This document shows, piece by piece, positions 10,260 to 22,440 of a DNA stretch of 64,000 nt. This DNA comes from Imbricaverruca yamaguchii (Eukaryota > Arthropoda > Thecostraca > Neoverrucidae). Position 1 is the stretch's first letter, and every line of letters begins with the position of its first letter. The stretch lies in assembly GCA_034440575.1 (NCBI GenBank), contig JAOTOL010000999.1, forward strand, positions 62,001 to 126,000, read 5' to 3'. Under the pieces are notes generated by a model. The model was given only the letters and a program-made list of their open reading frames with translations. It made no database searches and was not told the DNA's origin. A program made the translations under genes and the position numbers.

Positions 10260-10640
10260 CTGGTCGACACGAAGAAACTGGTTACCCGCTCGTCCACACT
10301 GAATAGGCAACAGTAACTCCTTCTTCAACCATTAGCCTGGGGGGGGGCAGGGAAGCAAGTGATAACTGGTCATCCACCCGCCGGACCCGATAGGAACAGT
10401 TAGTCGTTTTGGTGTGGGACGCCTCGACCAGTTTCGATAGCAACTACAGTTACTAGATCGTCCACCTGGGGACACGCCAGTAACTGTAACTATATAAATA
10501 TCCACTTGGATGACACGATAGTGACTGTCGCTATTGGGCCATTCACCCGGAGAGGAACGACAGTAGCTGGCCGCTATCGCTACTCATCCGTCCACTCGAG
10601 GAACACGACAGTCACCACAAGAGTGGATATTCCGCAGTCA
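10244..10640 (-). repeat. Degenerate ~60-base repeats upstream of exon 9 acceptor
   Basis: Plus-strand pieces of the form TCCACCTGGGGACACG, then ACAGTAACTG and TCGCTAT recur near 10300, 10375, 10460, 10500, 10545 and 10590. They resemble the exon edge (CCCACCTGGTCGACACGAAG, then AAACTGG), so on the minus strand they repeat the acceptor CCAG|GTGG. Divergence is high, and the unit count is approximate. Confidence 0.6.
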
Positions 10641-12390
10641 AGTACTTCTTCCAGTGGCTTACGTTATCCACGGCCCTGGACGCTGAAATCTGGATTGGTG
10701 AGCATCTCCAGCAAAAATTATAGTTTGAAACAGTGTAAGAGTCCTGTTCTAGCTGTGATAGTCTAGTTTTGATCTCCCTCCGTGATAACTCGCTGGCAAA
10801 TCCCGTTACTCGCCCTTGCATTTACCGCGTGCATGACAGCTAAACGGCAGCCGCTGATCGTACAACAGTTTCAACAGAAAACGGACCTGACACCGACGCG
10901 TGTCTTTAAGCAGTTCGTGCATCGAAGTATATCTGGGCGCCAGCGACGGCCAACCGTCCAACGGCTGCGGGTATGTACAGCTGCACATCTGGTCAGCCAC
11001 ACGGTATGGCTCCCTCTGGCTTACCAGACGAGCGTGCGCCCTCATTGGGCGGGAAGGGGACCGGTACCCTAGCATACGTCAGCCACGTGCCGTAACTAGC
11101 TACTGCTCCATGCCGCGGAGGGAGGGTTTCGGTCGAAGGCTCCCGGCCAGCCATGCCCTACATGTACAATGGCTACATGGCACATGATGTGTCATGATCC
11201 CATGCCTCATGTCACAACTGCCGACCGGCCGTTATGGAGCCGGCACCGGCTATGACTGAAGCATAACATACCGCTGCGACAGCCGCAGTGGAAACGTGAG
11301 TGTCGACGTCGGTTCCCGGTCATGGTCGAGTCCATGAAAAGACCCAACAAGTCAAAACGTAAGGTGTAGCTATAATTGTAGCAAAGCTTCCTGTGGGGGA
11401 CACCTTGTACACATAAATTTAACCCTTACCCTCCCCCGTTCATGTAACGGCAGGTCCCGCAACGGAAATCATCGGTCCCGGCGCCGACCTGTCGCTGCTT
11501 ACTCGGCAGTGGCCGCCAGCCGGGCTGTCGAGGTCAGTGCCTATTGTGACCCCTCCCGTCCGATCAAGTTGCATAGCTGACCCCGACGCCGTCGGCCGCC
11601 GCTGTCTCTGATGGATGTTGACGTGTCAGTGTCTGACGGTTGGGTGTGACCGTCATTGGTGTATACGTGTACGTGACAGTATGTGACGGTTGTGTAAGTA
11701 GATGAGTAGTATGACAGTTATCTAATAGAATACGTGCGTGAGTATGGCAGAATGGAATGCCAGTGAGATTACAGTAGTATGATTGTGTCTCTAGTGCAGG
11801 CATCCATGTAATGTCAGAAGTGAATGTTGTGTGTGTGTGTGTGTGTGTGGTGTGAAGTGTGAACCTGTAATGTCAGGTGTGTCCCAAGTGCAGTATGAGT
11901 GCATATGGAATGACATCGGTATGACATACGTCATACCACGTGGCCAATGCCTAGTCTAAATGCATACTTGCAGTTGTGCCTTGAATCTATGTCTATGATT
12001 TATGAATGGAATTAGGAGGTGGAATGTTGGATTAATGCCAGATGAATGCTCATGTGTATATGACATGTGACAGTTGGGCTGTATCGCCTCGAAACTGTCG
12101 GCTGCCTGTGTGCAGCGCGATGCAGCATGTCTGACGGAAGTGGAACGACCGGCGCTGTGACACCGGACGTGGCGCATGCGGAGTCAGCTTGGCTCTCGCG
12201 GGGCGGCCGAGGCTCAGAGATGTCTGAGCTGGCGGAATGTTTCTGAGATAGACAATGTGACCCGCTGGTGTAGTGCATTGATATCGGGCGTTGCTCACGG
12301 CAGTTCAGAGCCGCGTGACGATGATATGGCTCTGGAATGAGGCCAAGGGCGGTGGCCCTGAGGTGATACAGGCGTCGAGCGAGATGGATC
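10641..12390. other. Intron 8, left part: no gene recognised
   Basis: Contains a short GT run near 11829-11849 and a hairpin GGTATGAC-ATAC-GTCATACC at 11918-11937. Short open frames in both strands lack any family motif. Confidence 0.5.
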
Positions 12391-12533
12391 GCTCTCTCTC
12401 TCTCTTTATCTCTTTCCCTATCTCTCTCCCTATCTCTCTCCTTATCTCTATCTCTCTCCCTATCTCTCTCCCTATCTCTATCTCTCTCCCTATCTCTATC
12501 CCTATCTCTCTCCCTATCTCTATCTCTACTTTA
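12391..12533. repeat. CTATCT/CTCTCC microsatellite
   Basis: About 140 bases of TATCTCTCTCCC and TATCTCTA variants, directly left of the LINE target site. Confidence 0.95.
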
Positions 12534-12715
12534 AGATGAGTTAGTATGTTTGGATTGATTGATTGATTATTGGGGTTTTAGGGTGCATCAACCCCATTGG
12601 GTTATATTGCACCCATAACAAAGCTGCCTAAGCGCGCATCAGACTGTCACATAAGTATATAACACATTGGTGGCCATTAAGGCGCTTGATATAATATCTG
12701 GGGAAACAAATTTAT

Positions 12716-15700
12716 TTAGGTAGGTGCATAAATTACGTCAAATCCTATCTCAACAAGAAAGCACAAAACTGCTCTATTATGAATGAATCGGGAATCATCT
12801 CCCAACAAGTCCTTCAACTTCAGAGCATTTGCAACACATCCAAAGTGTCGCCTACGTTCTTCTGTGTATGCTGGGCACGCCACCAGCACATGGTGCACAG
12901 TCAGAGTGTCATTACACCTAACACATTTCAGCCTGTCGTCCCCGCACAATAAACACCTATGTGTTGCCAGAGTGTGACCAATTCTGAGACGACAGATGGC
13001 TACCTCGTCCCTTCTAGTTTGGCTGAAGGACGAGGCCCACGGAGCCAAGTATGGTTTTAATTGCTTTAATTTGTTGAACTTCTCTTGGTCCCATTTTCCC
13101 TGCCATTGTCTAAGAATAAATGATGAGATAACTGGGTTGTAGTCACTGCCAGGAAGTGGGAGAACGCGACTCCTTGGCGCTAGTGCTGCACGCCTTGCAG
13201 CTCGGTCGGCCAGCTCGTTGCCACGAATACCAGCATGTGCTGGAATTCAGCACAGTGTTACTTGTTTTCCCTGGCCATGCAGTGAAGTAAGGTGCAATAA
13301 AACGTCTCGTACGATGACACGTTGCTGGTTAAAACTGCGCAACGCCACAAGACTGCTCAGATAATCAGTCAAAATAACGTGTAAAATTTTGTCGTTAACC
13401 TCGATGTATGGAAGGACTTTGCTGATGGCCATCACCTCTGCAGTGAAGACCGTGGCGTGTGGCGGTAGGGTGAAAGATCTTGTGGTGGATCCTCTAACAA
13501 AAGCACTGCCAACGCCGGTGTCAGTCTTTGAGCCATCTGTGTAAGTGACTGTGTAACCATGATATGTTGAAGAAATGTGCTCGAGTGTACGTGAGAGTAG
13601 CTCCTCTTTTGTCATGTCTTGCTTTCTCTCTGCAGAGAGGGCTATGTCGATGAAGGGGGAGACCAGTTTCCACGGGGGAGTAGCTATTTGCTCATACTGC
13701 CTAATTCCCTGCATTCGAAGTCTCATTTGTCTCAGGAGCGTCCTCATTCTAACACAGTAAGGCGTTCCTCTCTTAACATGATCACGAAGGACAGCATACA
13801 TTTCACGGGAGAACACCGCTGAATATGTTGGGCGTTTCGGGAATTGTCGTAATTTGCAGGCATATCGGAGACCGAGCATTTCACGGCTCACGGACAATGG
13901 TGCTTCGTGAGCGTCCGCCAGTATGCTGACCGTTGGGGATGTGCGAAATGCTCCAGTAATTATTATCATCGCAGCGTGGTGCACTGGGTCTAACATTCGC
14001 TTAGTGGTGGCACACGCCCCGTCGTAAACAAAACATGCATAGTCTAGCTTAGAACGAATGAGATTGCGGTAAAGCAGGTGCAGTCTTTCTGTCGGATCCG
14101 TACGACATACGAGAGACACACTTCAATATTGCCATTGCTTTAGAATACCTGTCACGGAGAGTTTGTATATGATCTCTGTATGAAAGACGGAGATCAAACT
14201 GCACTCCAAGAAAACGAGCCATTTGTACTGTTGAAACGTCTTGTCCATACAATTTTAGAGTCATGTCCGGACAATTATTTCGGCGTCGGCAGAAATGGAT
14301 TACTGCCGTTTTTGCTATGGAAAACCTGAGACCATTCTGGTGTCCCGACTTTTCCAGTCGAGAAATTGTAAGTTGCAGCTGTCGTTCCATGAGAGGGGTT
14401 GACGAACTGCAAGACCAGATCGCAAACTCATCAGCGAAGAGAGATCTTTCGATTGACGAGGGGAGTGAGTTACCAATAACATTTACAATAATAGAGAAAG
14501 GGCTCAATACACTGCCTTGAGGGACTCCCTCAACCTGGTGGAACCAATCAGACGTCTGATTGCCCACTCCCACATTGATTGATTTGATTGATTATTTGGG
14601 CTTAAGGGCGCATCAACTGCTACTGGTTATGTAGCGCCCATGCCCACTCTCACACAAAATTGTCGGTCAGTCATGAAGTTTTTTAAAAATACGCCCAGAG
14701 ATCCACGGATCCCGTACTGATGGAGTTTCTCCAAGATCCCATGTCTCCAGGCGGTGTCAAAAGCACTTTCAATATCGAAAAACACTGCTCCTATATGTTT
14801 CTTTTTCGTGAATGCCAAACGGATCTCAGTATCGAGCCTTAAAACATGGCCTATCGTACTGCGATTTTTTTTATAAAGCCGCACTGGTCGTTGGATAAAA
14901 CGTTCCGGGTCTCTAAGAACCAGTTGAGGCGGACGCTTACCATTCTTTCCATCAGCTTACACAACGATGATGTGAGTGATATCGGACCAAAGTGGTTTGG
15001 GTCATCGTCACTTTTTTCCAGGTTTTAGTAGTGGTATCACGATTGCCTTTCGCCGAGCTGGTGGGAAATATCCCACATTCCAAAGTCTGTTGTACATGGC
15101 GAGTAAAGCGTGCTTCGTATTCGTTGGTAAATGCTTCATCATTTCATTGTGCACGCCATCTGGTCCCTCACACACACATTTCAAATCGCTGATCACAGAG
15201 GTAAGTTCTGCTTGTGTAAACGGTATATTGTAAACAAGTTGTTCTGATGTGGTAAAATTGATTTCTCTCTGACTACGTGCACGGTACTGCAAACATATTG
15301 GATCGGTGTGAATACTACGCCTTGCGATAACATTTGCAATATGATTAGCTACTTCCCCTGGATCAGCTATGATGTGACCTTCATTATTGAGTACCGGGAG
15401 TGGAATTGACGAGAATTGCCCAGAAATCCTCTTAATACGAGCCCATACTTCGGATGTTGGTGTAGTTCTGCGCAACTGTCCTATATATGTTTTCCATGAT
15501 GCACGCTTTGCCAAACGAATAGTACGCCGAGCCAATGCTTTGGCTCTTTTGAATGCTATGAGGTTATCCGTTGTGCTGTCACGATCGAACGCCCTGAAGG
15601 CGCATCTTCGAGCTCGAATTGCCAAGGGACAATCTGGAGTCCACCATGTGGCAGGAATGCGGAGGGGAGTGCCGGAGGTCCTTGGTATGGAAGCTGTGGC

Positions 15701-16513
15701 CGAGTCAATTATAATTGAAGTCAATGCCTCAATTGTTAATGACGGATCGTCAGGGTCTGTAGGAAGTCTGGCTTCCACTCCTGATTGGAACTCATCCCAC
15801 GTAACGTTGCGAAAATTCCACCGCTGTAGACGCCGGCCGAGTACAGCGCCATCGTGGTAAGACAGCCAGACCGGGAAATGATCACTGCCCAGCGGGTCGT
15901 CGGACACAGACCACGTGAAATGCTGGACCAGTTGTGGGCTCACTATGCTCAAATCGAGAGCTGATGTTTGTCCGGACGGAAGCGTAAAATGTGTCGGCGT
16001 TCCAGTATTTAAAATACATAGAGACTCTTCAAGTAGAAAACGTTCTAAAACTCGTCCACGTGTGTTGGCATCAGAGCAACCCCAAAGCGCGTGGTGTGCG
16101 TTGAAATCGCCCAGTAGAATGACCGGACGAGGTAGCTGAGTCAGCAGCACTCTGATGTCTGCGACGCTAAAACCCGTTCCAGGGGGTAGGTAAATGGAGC
16201 AGATGCTGAATGGCCGTCGTCCAAAGTACACCCGTGCTGCTACTGCTTGGACATCGCTACGCAACTTGATCTATTGTACGGGTATACTGTGGTGTACTGC
16301 CAATAGCACACCACCGTGCGCAACGGTACCAGGTGGTACATCTTTCCGGAAGGTCTTGTAGCCTTTTATGTTGCAAGCTGTGCTGGGCCTCAGCTTAGTC
16401 TCCTGTAGGCAAACCACGCTCGGACGCTGCTGACTTAAAACTGTTTGTAGGTCGCCCATGCTCGTACGCATCCCCCTACAGCTCCATTGTAAAATGGTTT
16501 GTGAATTAACCAT
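12716..16513 (-). pseudogene. LINE copy 1 ORF2: endonuclease, reverse transcriptase, RNase H
   Basis: Endonuclease: ILQWSCRGMR, VVCLQETKL, LLGDFNAHHALWG and GSDHFPVW (16510-15800). Reverse transcriptase: GPDGVHNEMMKHLP, VFFDIESAFDTAWR, GVPQGSVLSPFS, then FADEFAIWSC where FADD is expected (15200-14050). RNase H: TYTDGSKTDTGVGSAF (about 13600-13250). A C-terminal CxxC-H-C segment (LKCVRCNDTLTVHHVLVACP) is at 13048-12716. Breaks: an in-frame TAG at 16268-16270, further stops between 15008 and 14884, and a 67-base insertion at 14574-14640. Target-primed insertion would be its role if intact. Confidence 0.93.
14574..14640 (-). mobile_element. 67-base LINE tail inserted in copy 1 ORF2
   Basis: Only the terminal hairpin (GGGCGC...GCGCCC) and the AATC-repeat tail of the same LINE family. 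It is flanked by a 13-base duplication TGCCCACTcCCAC / TGCCCACTcTCAC (14561-14573 and 14641-14653, one difference). Removing it rejoins the reverse transcriptase frame. This shows the insertion is younger than copy 1. Confidence 0.92.
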
Positions 16514-16840
16514 TTAAAACGCTAAATTTTTAAAAGCTGGACACACGATGGACTTATTTGTACGTGCATGTTGATTAAAAAAGAGGTTATCACAGATTAT
16601 GTTGCACTTAATTATCACTAAATTATGTGGACGATGAGTAAGTACGAGCGCGAGTTTTCGGGCTCCCTCCACCTGGTGGTGATGTGGACCATGGGGAGAT
16701 CCGCTTACGTCCCGCCGCTGGAGACCGTTGCGGTGTAATTTTCCCGGCTGCACGGGAAGACATAGGCGGTGGACCCATTGACGTACTTGTGTTCTTGGCG
16801 GACACATTACTCTCGCGGACTGCAGTGGTGCATGGGTGAG

Positions 16841-18431
16841 TCACCGGAGGCATCGCCGCTCGCGCGACTGGCGATGGGTCCCGGGACCCGCCACGGAAAG
16901 CCCGGCCCGATGCCCCATATCAGGAGCACCGGAGCGGACATCCACCGCCCGGGGCGGTATCACTGGGACTCTGCGGGTCACTGCACCTGTCCCACCAAAA
17001 ATGATTCGAGGTGGCGGAGGGCTAACAGTGGATTTGGGTGTGGGTAGGCTGTGGTGGGTGGATGTAGATGTGGTGGTGACAGTGGATGTTGTGGTGACGG
17101 TGGATGAGGTGGAGTTTCGGGGAGACGTGGAGGAGTGGCTTAGCCTCTTGGTGGTCTGCGCGGCAAGCCATCCATCGCCATGCTGCACTGTGGGAGTAGG
17201 TAGTGTGCTGGTGTCTAAGCCTTCCACTCTGCCAGGCGGTCGGGTGGGCTGTGTCTGCTCTGACGAGCAAACCAGTCCAAAATATGTGAGAAGAACCCTG
17301 AGTTGTGTTACGAATTGCACGAGGCTGGAGATCTGCGGCGTCGGGCATGTTGGTTGAGCCGGGATAGGATGGTGGAGAGCTGGGAAGTACTCGTTGAGCC
17401 TGGGAAATTGTTGGTACGTAGCGTGCTCCTCGCCTTCTCTGCGTACGATATTTTGGGGTGAATCTCATCATAGATCTCTCTGGCCTGTCTGAAAGATAAG
17501 TTCCTGGAACATTTTAAAGCAAGGATTTCTCTTTCCTTCAGATGTGCTGGGCAGGCTCTATCAAAGGCAGTGTGTGGAACTTGGCCCTGGCCGCAATTTA
17601 CACACCACAGTCGTTCTGATTCGCACTTTCCGTCGGTGTGTTCCGAAGTGCCACCCCTACCACAGGTCGGGCGGCCGCGGCACTATTGTGTAGTGTGTCC
17701 GTACCGCTGACACCTAAAACATCTCATGGGGTTCGGGACAAAAACGCGCACCTTTACCTTCACGTAGCCAACGCATACTGAAGCGGGGAGATCTGTCGAA
17801 TTGAAAGTTAAAACAATGTTGTTTGTTCCCTGCAGATCGCTCCCTCTCCTCACCTTCATTCTTCGCGCTTCCACGACGCCATACTCCGACAGTCCATCCA
17901 CGATTTCAGAATGTGACACATCCCTGAGGTCAAAGCAGTTTATCACGCCCTTTGAATAGTTCTTCGTCCTATGGGGCTCGACCGCAATAGGTATAGAAAC
18001 ATCCTTCGTCTTGCCATGTTCTCTTACGCAGTATTTGAATTCCGTTACGTCGAGGGTCCTCTTAGCGTCGTCTGCACTTCGAAACTCAACCTCGATTGCT
18101 CCATCTCGTAGTTTCTCACATCGCAACACGTCACCCAGTTTGTCACACCCGCGCTTCCGCTCGAAGGGCGAGAGGACAGACAGACTTTTCCATGCCCACT
18201 AGATTTTAATACGAGTATTCGTGGAGAAGGAGGTCTGGATTCCCAGCTATTGCTTCCTGCTGAACTTTCTCCATGAGGAGCAGCGGTAGAGGTTATGGTG
18301 CGGGAGGGTGAATATGCAGGGCGGTACGCCTCTGCAGGTGTCGGGTCGGTGAAACGGCTTCCAGAAGGATGGCCGGCGTTCTGGCCCTTTTTGGAAGGTC
18401 CAGGGAGGGTTTGCGAATTTGAGTCATCCAT
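16841..18431 (-). pseudogene. LINE copy 1 ORF1: gag-like RNA-binding protein with zinc knuckles
   Basis: Starts at the ATG at 18431 (MDDSNSQTLPG). A middle region GVINCFDLRDVSHSEIVDGL resembles the gag-like fold of I/Jockey ORF1 proteins. It is followed by CFRCQRYGHTTQ and CxxC-H-C knuckles, which bind element RNA. A one-base frameshift lies near 18110-18190 relative to copy 2. A TAG stop at 17680-17682 replaces the tyrosine codon inside the first knuckle (HTTQ-stop-CRG; copy 2 has HTTQYCRG). The C-terminal part is threonine- and serine-rich, and its exact end is uncertain. Confidence 0.85.
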
Positions 18432-19136
18432 GGAATTGTGCGTATTTTCGGCTCCTCGTGGTACCCCACCACACTGGGGCCCTACCGGGGGGACGCCTGT
18501 ATCCCTATATCGGGAGGACGCCAGATACCCGAAGAGCGATACGGGCCAGGCGATACCGTCCCCAACCGGGAGAGAGGTACTCACCACTCCGGCCGGGATC
18601 CAGCACCACCCGCCCCTTGACTCCTGCCGGCCGGGCCATCAGGCACTGGGACGAAACCCAGGCCCCGACCCGAGACGACAAGCCACTGGGTCCGTATGGG
18701 GCCATACGGACCCGCCCGCCCCTCCGGGATATCGGGACCAAAGAGGCGTGTTGGTCCCCCGTCACAACTATCACCATGCGACGGGGGACCTCAACCTCCA
18801 GGACTCCGTCAACCCCAGGGGGCGGGCCTAGGGGGCGCGGCTACCCCGATAAAACTGAGCGGAAGGATAGGCCAGGGGAAGCTGGCCTATCTGCTCGTGA
18901 AAAGGGAGGGGTTGGTGCTGCAGGGTTGGATGAAAGACATACAAAAGGTCGCTGGCACGGGGTGGATGCGGGAATTTGAAGAGGGGGGTGGATAATGGGG
19001 ACTACACGAGTCCCCGGAAACACCTCCGTGTTTCCACACCCCTTATCGGGGCGACTATGTTAACCCCATGGAGCGCCAATTCCCTGGCAAGCAGAGTGAC
19101 GAGGCTGACCCCATTGCGGGGTTTAGTATGTTTGGA

Positions 19137-19947
19137 GACCGGTATGTGTGCAAGTTAGACATTGTATGTGAACGCTGTTAACAAGAGATTGAGATGGTGT
19201 CAGGCTGAGTTTGTATGAAGACTTGGATGCATATATGTTTGAATCAGGGATTTGCGGTGGAGACTCAGAGTTATTGAAGCTCTACCCCTGGGTTCTAAAA
19301 ATCGCAAACGTTGAGGTCCTATAGTCTATTCACGTGCCTAATGAAAGTTTACCTCAGACAAAGTGGGAAAATGTCTGATAAAGCTCTGGGGAAGCAAAAC
19401 TTCCTTACATAATATTACATCATGTTCAATGGTAATCTGTGGAAAGAGGTAACTCCACAACAGTTGCACGCGTCACAGCGAGCAACGGCGGCACTCAGAA
19501 TGACGGCGGCGCTTCGTGTCTCCCGTGAAGCATTACGGTTTGGAGAATGATTCGGCGAGAAGACCGAAGCCAGTATCCGATAACGTCTGCATCAGTGAAA
19601 ATTCCTAGGGGAAAGCCTCCACAGCCCAAGTAGCTGGCGGTACCGATGATATCTGAGATCGGCAGCACGGATAGGCCTCTCCGACCTAGGCGGCCAGGGA
19701 GCAGGATCGAGATTAGACGCATGACGCATGTCCGTGGGTGAGTACAATTATTGACGAGAGGGTCACGGAGCAATGTGGGAAGGCAACAAAGTAGTAAACA
19801 GCTGGCAGAATCCGAACAGTCAGTGCCACCGCTGGCCTGACCACCATGTTCGCACTACTAAACCCCGTGATACAGACTGTGCGTGTCCGCTCTACCAAGG
19901 GGACACGCTCACCTTGCGGTCACTCTCGACCATTCCAACACACTCAC
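19137..19947. other. Intron 8, right part: nothing recognised
   Basis: Unique-looking sequence between the LINE and exon 8. No coding match or repeat was seen. Confidence 0.6.
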
Positions 19948-20145
19948 TTTATGGGCGTTTTCCAGTGCCTCGGCGCCCTTGATAAGGATGCCGTTGAGAG
20001 CGCCCACGCCGGTGCCCACCATAACAGCGGTGGGCGTGGCAAGTCCCAGCGCGCACGGACATGCGATCGCCAGCACAGTCAACGCGAATCGGAACGCGAA
20101 CTGGAAAATCACCTCGTCCTGAGTCTCGCCGTGCACAGAAGTTGT
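19948..20145 (-). CDS. ATP7: ATP7 exon 8: membrane segment 6 with CPC copper site
   Basis: Encodes 66 residues, [20 protein letters not shown] to [10 protein letters not shown], phase 0 at both ends. [20 protein letters not shown] holds the CPC motif whose two cysteines bind Cu(I) in the membrane path, a hallmark of P1B-type ATPases. [16 protein letters not shown] leads to the P-domain. Acceptor TTCTCCTTAG|ACA, donor CATAAA|GTGAGT. The 9.7 kb intron that follows contains the complete LINE. Confidence 0.96.
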
Positions 20146-20493
20146 CTAAGGAGAAAACAGAGGGGCCGGTCAGGGTCACAGCTCCATCAAGTTAAATGCA
20201 CTGGTTGGGTCATTCATGGACCACTCAGAGTCGAGAGAGATCAAGGTCATAGTCAGGACCGTGGAATCATAAGGGTCAGGTGGACGTCAGGGTCTGTGAC
20301 TGGTCGTCTCAACATTGAGTTTAATGCACATAATTTCACATACACGGAAAACTATTTTTGAATATCGCGAGGTTAATTCGATTTTGGTCACCGGGAAGGC
20401 TATCCTTTCAACTACCTAGATCACAGGTGTGACCATTATCAACCGAGCACGGCCGACCACCAGATGGCGTTCGTCGCCGGTATGACGGCTCAC

Positions 20494-20594
20494 GTTGAAG
20501 GTCGGGTCGATGTGGTGGATGTCGACGTATCCAGCAATGGTCCAGCCGATCAGGGTAGCCACCGACACAGACACCACTATCGGGATGAAGTATC
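20494..20594 (-). CDS. ATP7: ATP7 exon 7: membrane segment 5
   Basis: A 101-base exon (two bases plus 33 codons). [20 protein letters not shown] is membrane segment 5 and [13 protein letters not shown] is the luminal loop before segment 6. Phases fit exactly: GCA-G from exon 6 joins GA-TAC here. Acceptor CCGTCGCAG|GA, donor TTCAAC|GTGAGC. The loop is short, as in many animal ATP7 proteins. Confidence 0.92.
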
Positions 20595-22440
20595 CTGCGA
20601 CGGTGTCAAACTCTTGTTACTGTCCTCCACAACCGGACACCAGTCGCTACCTCCACAACACACCAGATCGCAGCTACCCGCTCTGTGAAACCGTACCAAA
20701 ATCGTGTATTCGACCGTAATTTTGAAGAAGCGAAGTACTAAGAAGAACATGCACTTTATCGGTTACATTTTCAGCCATTCACAGGAAAGTTCACCCATGA
20801 AGCATATTCCCGAGAAAAAAACCTATGGGCGTGTTCTCAATGAGTGCGTTCCTATCCGTGAGCTCTAAATACCTTCATAGAATAGCACTGGTCACGTGGG
20901 AATCCGCGCCAGGACAGAACAAATTATGTCGTCATTCGGCTACACATCAGTACTTTTCGGCACACTCATTTTAATGTACGACAAACACAGTACCTTTCTT
21001 GAAGCATAACATTTCCGTTGGGCCAGAATACAGTATAATACACCAAGATCACGATTCTATGAAGATGCTTTCCTCGTATAACATGTAAAAATGTATACCC
21101 AATCAGTCGGTCACGAGATTAAACAACTACGTTGTACACTGAAGCATCGGAATATAATTGACTGCGTAAAGCATATTTTACGGGAACAACAAACAAAAAG
21201 CAGGCAAAGTTGAGCCGTATCACACAAAAACTGTACTACGTATGGGCGAATTTCACGTCAGCTAAAAGTACCAAAAGAAATCCTGGGAAGTTCCAACTGT
21301 ATGACATTTCTACCGCGAACCTGTTCCAGCACGTGCTGCACCGCCCCTTTTGGACAAACTAGCCTGTCGCCCGAATAGATCGGTTTGTGGACCGCTGTCC
21401 CATGCTGGTGTCCCCTGTTCTGGGAAGACTACCAAAACGTTCTCCCGACAGATCGGGGTCGCGGCAACGGGGTGGTTGTTTCTAAACACTGTGAGAATGT
21501 ATAATCATCGGCTGAAGCCTACTACGGAAGGGTTCTTATAAACAAATACATGTAACGGGTGGTGGTTTCCACCTAAACGTCGCAACATACCCAACCGATT
21601 TAAAAACGGAATAGTCGACATCAATTATATTGTTCTAATCCACAATTTTATGTCAAAATTTAAAAAAATTGTTCCAATGTTGAAGTCAGCACACGAACAA
21701 TGAGGAGGGGAAGTGGAGTCTGGTCGTCCAGGCATGCTGAAATTGGTTCGCTTGTGTCCGTTCACAAGAGTAAAAGTCATTGATATATTGACGGTAAAAA
21801 CAAGTTTTAATTTAGGGCGATATGAATCGAAACACTTCTTTCGGGGAACACATCATAATGTTGACAAATGTCGGGCCAGGCGGCAAGCCCTTCATTCTCT
21901 TTGTACAGTTTTTGGTCAAATATTAAGAAAGAATTCTAAACAGAGGACTCAAGGAGAGAACGGAAATACTTGGCCGAAGTTCTCACGGAATGTTGAACAG
22001 AGCCAAACAGTACCGATGTACACATCTATTGTTCCTTTTAATGGAATACTAGAAAATATATTTTCCACCTTAAAACTGGTTATACTAGTACTGTCATCAA
22101 TGTCGATATAAATACACCCCTTGGCAAACCGGAACACATTCTAAACAATATACTACTTATGATATAAGAAAGCACTGGCACGAGGCTGTTTGGAAGCGTG
22201 CCGCACGCGGACAACAAAACGCTCTTAGACGGACAGAGGTTGGCGACCCTGGCTACATCGCTGGTCAAGCATAGGCATATATTTATGGCTCCTTGAGCCC
22301 CACCACAGCATGCTTTCATCTTTAACATGGGACCGACGGGCGGCCCCTTCAGTGCTTTATCTCCTGGCATGAGATACAATGCCTTCCCATCCTTTCCATG
22401 TATGCTCATAAATTAACATCCTCGTGGACATGTATATCGT
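20595..22440. other. Intron 6, left part: nothing recognised
   Basis: AT-rich, with short unmatched frames only (for example 22080-22409 minus, which shows no motif). No repeat structure was evident by eye. Confidence 0.5.

Larger units (their letters stand above)
12555..19122 (-). mobile_element. Full-length non-LTR retrotransposon (LINE), copy 1, 6.6 kb
   Basis: The element is flanked by a perfect 14-base target duplication TTAGTATGTTTGGA (12541-12554 and 19123-19136). From its 5' end (right) it has a GC-rich leader, a gag-like ORF1, an ORF2 with endonuclease, reverse transcriptase and RNase H, a 3' end with hairpin GGTGCA...TGCACC, and an AATC-repeat tail. This layout fits the I/Loa/Ingi-type LINEs. 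Frames are broken by stops and a frameshift, and the reverse transcriptase FADD reads FADE, so this copy looks dead. A second full-length copy occupies 44766-54199. Confidence 0.93.

Noticed and set aside
9568..10328. Separate protein genes made of NSEHP or TSLCLT repeats
   Set aside because: These are the exon 9 minisatellite read in various frames; only 10100-10259 is supported as coding.
12555..19122. LTR retrotransposon or retrovirus-like element
   Set aside because: No terminal direct repeats, protease or integrase; the endonuclease type and tail are those of a LINE.
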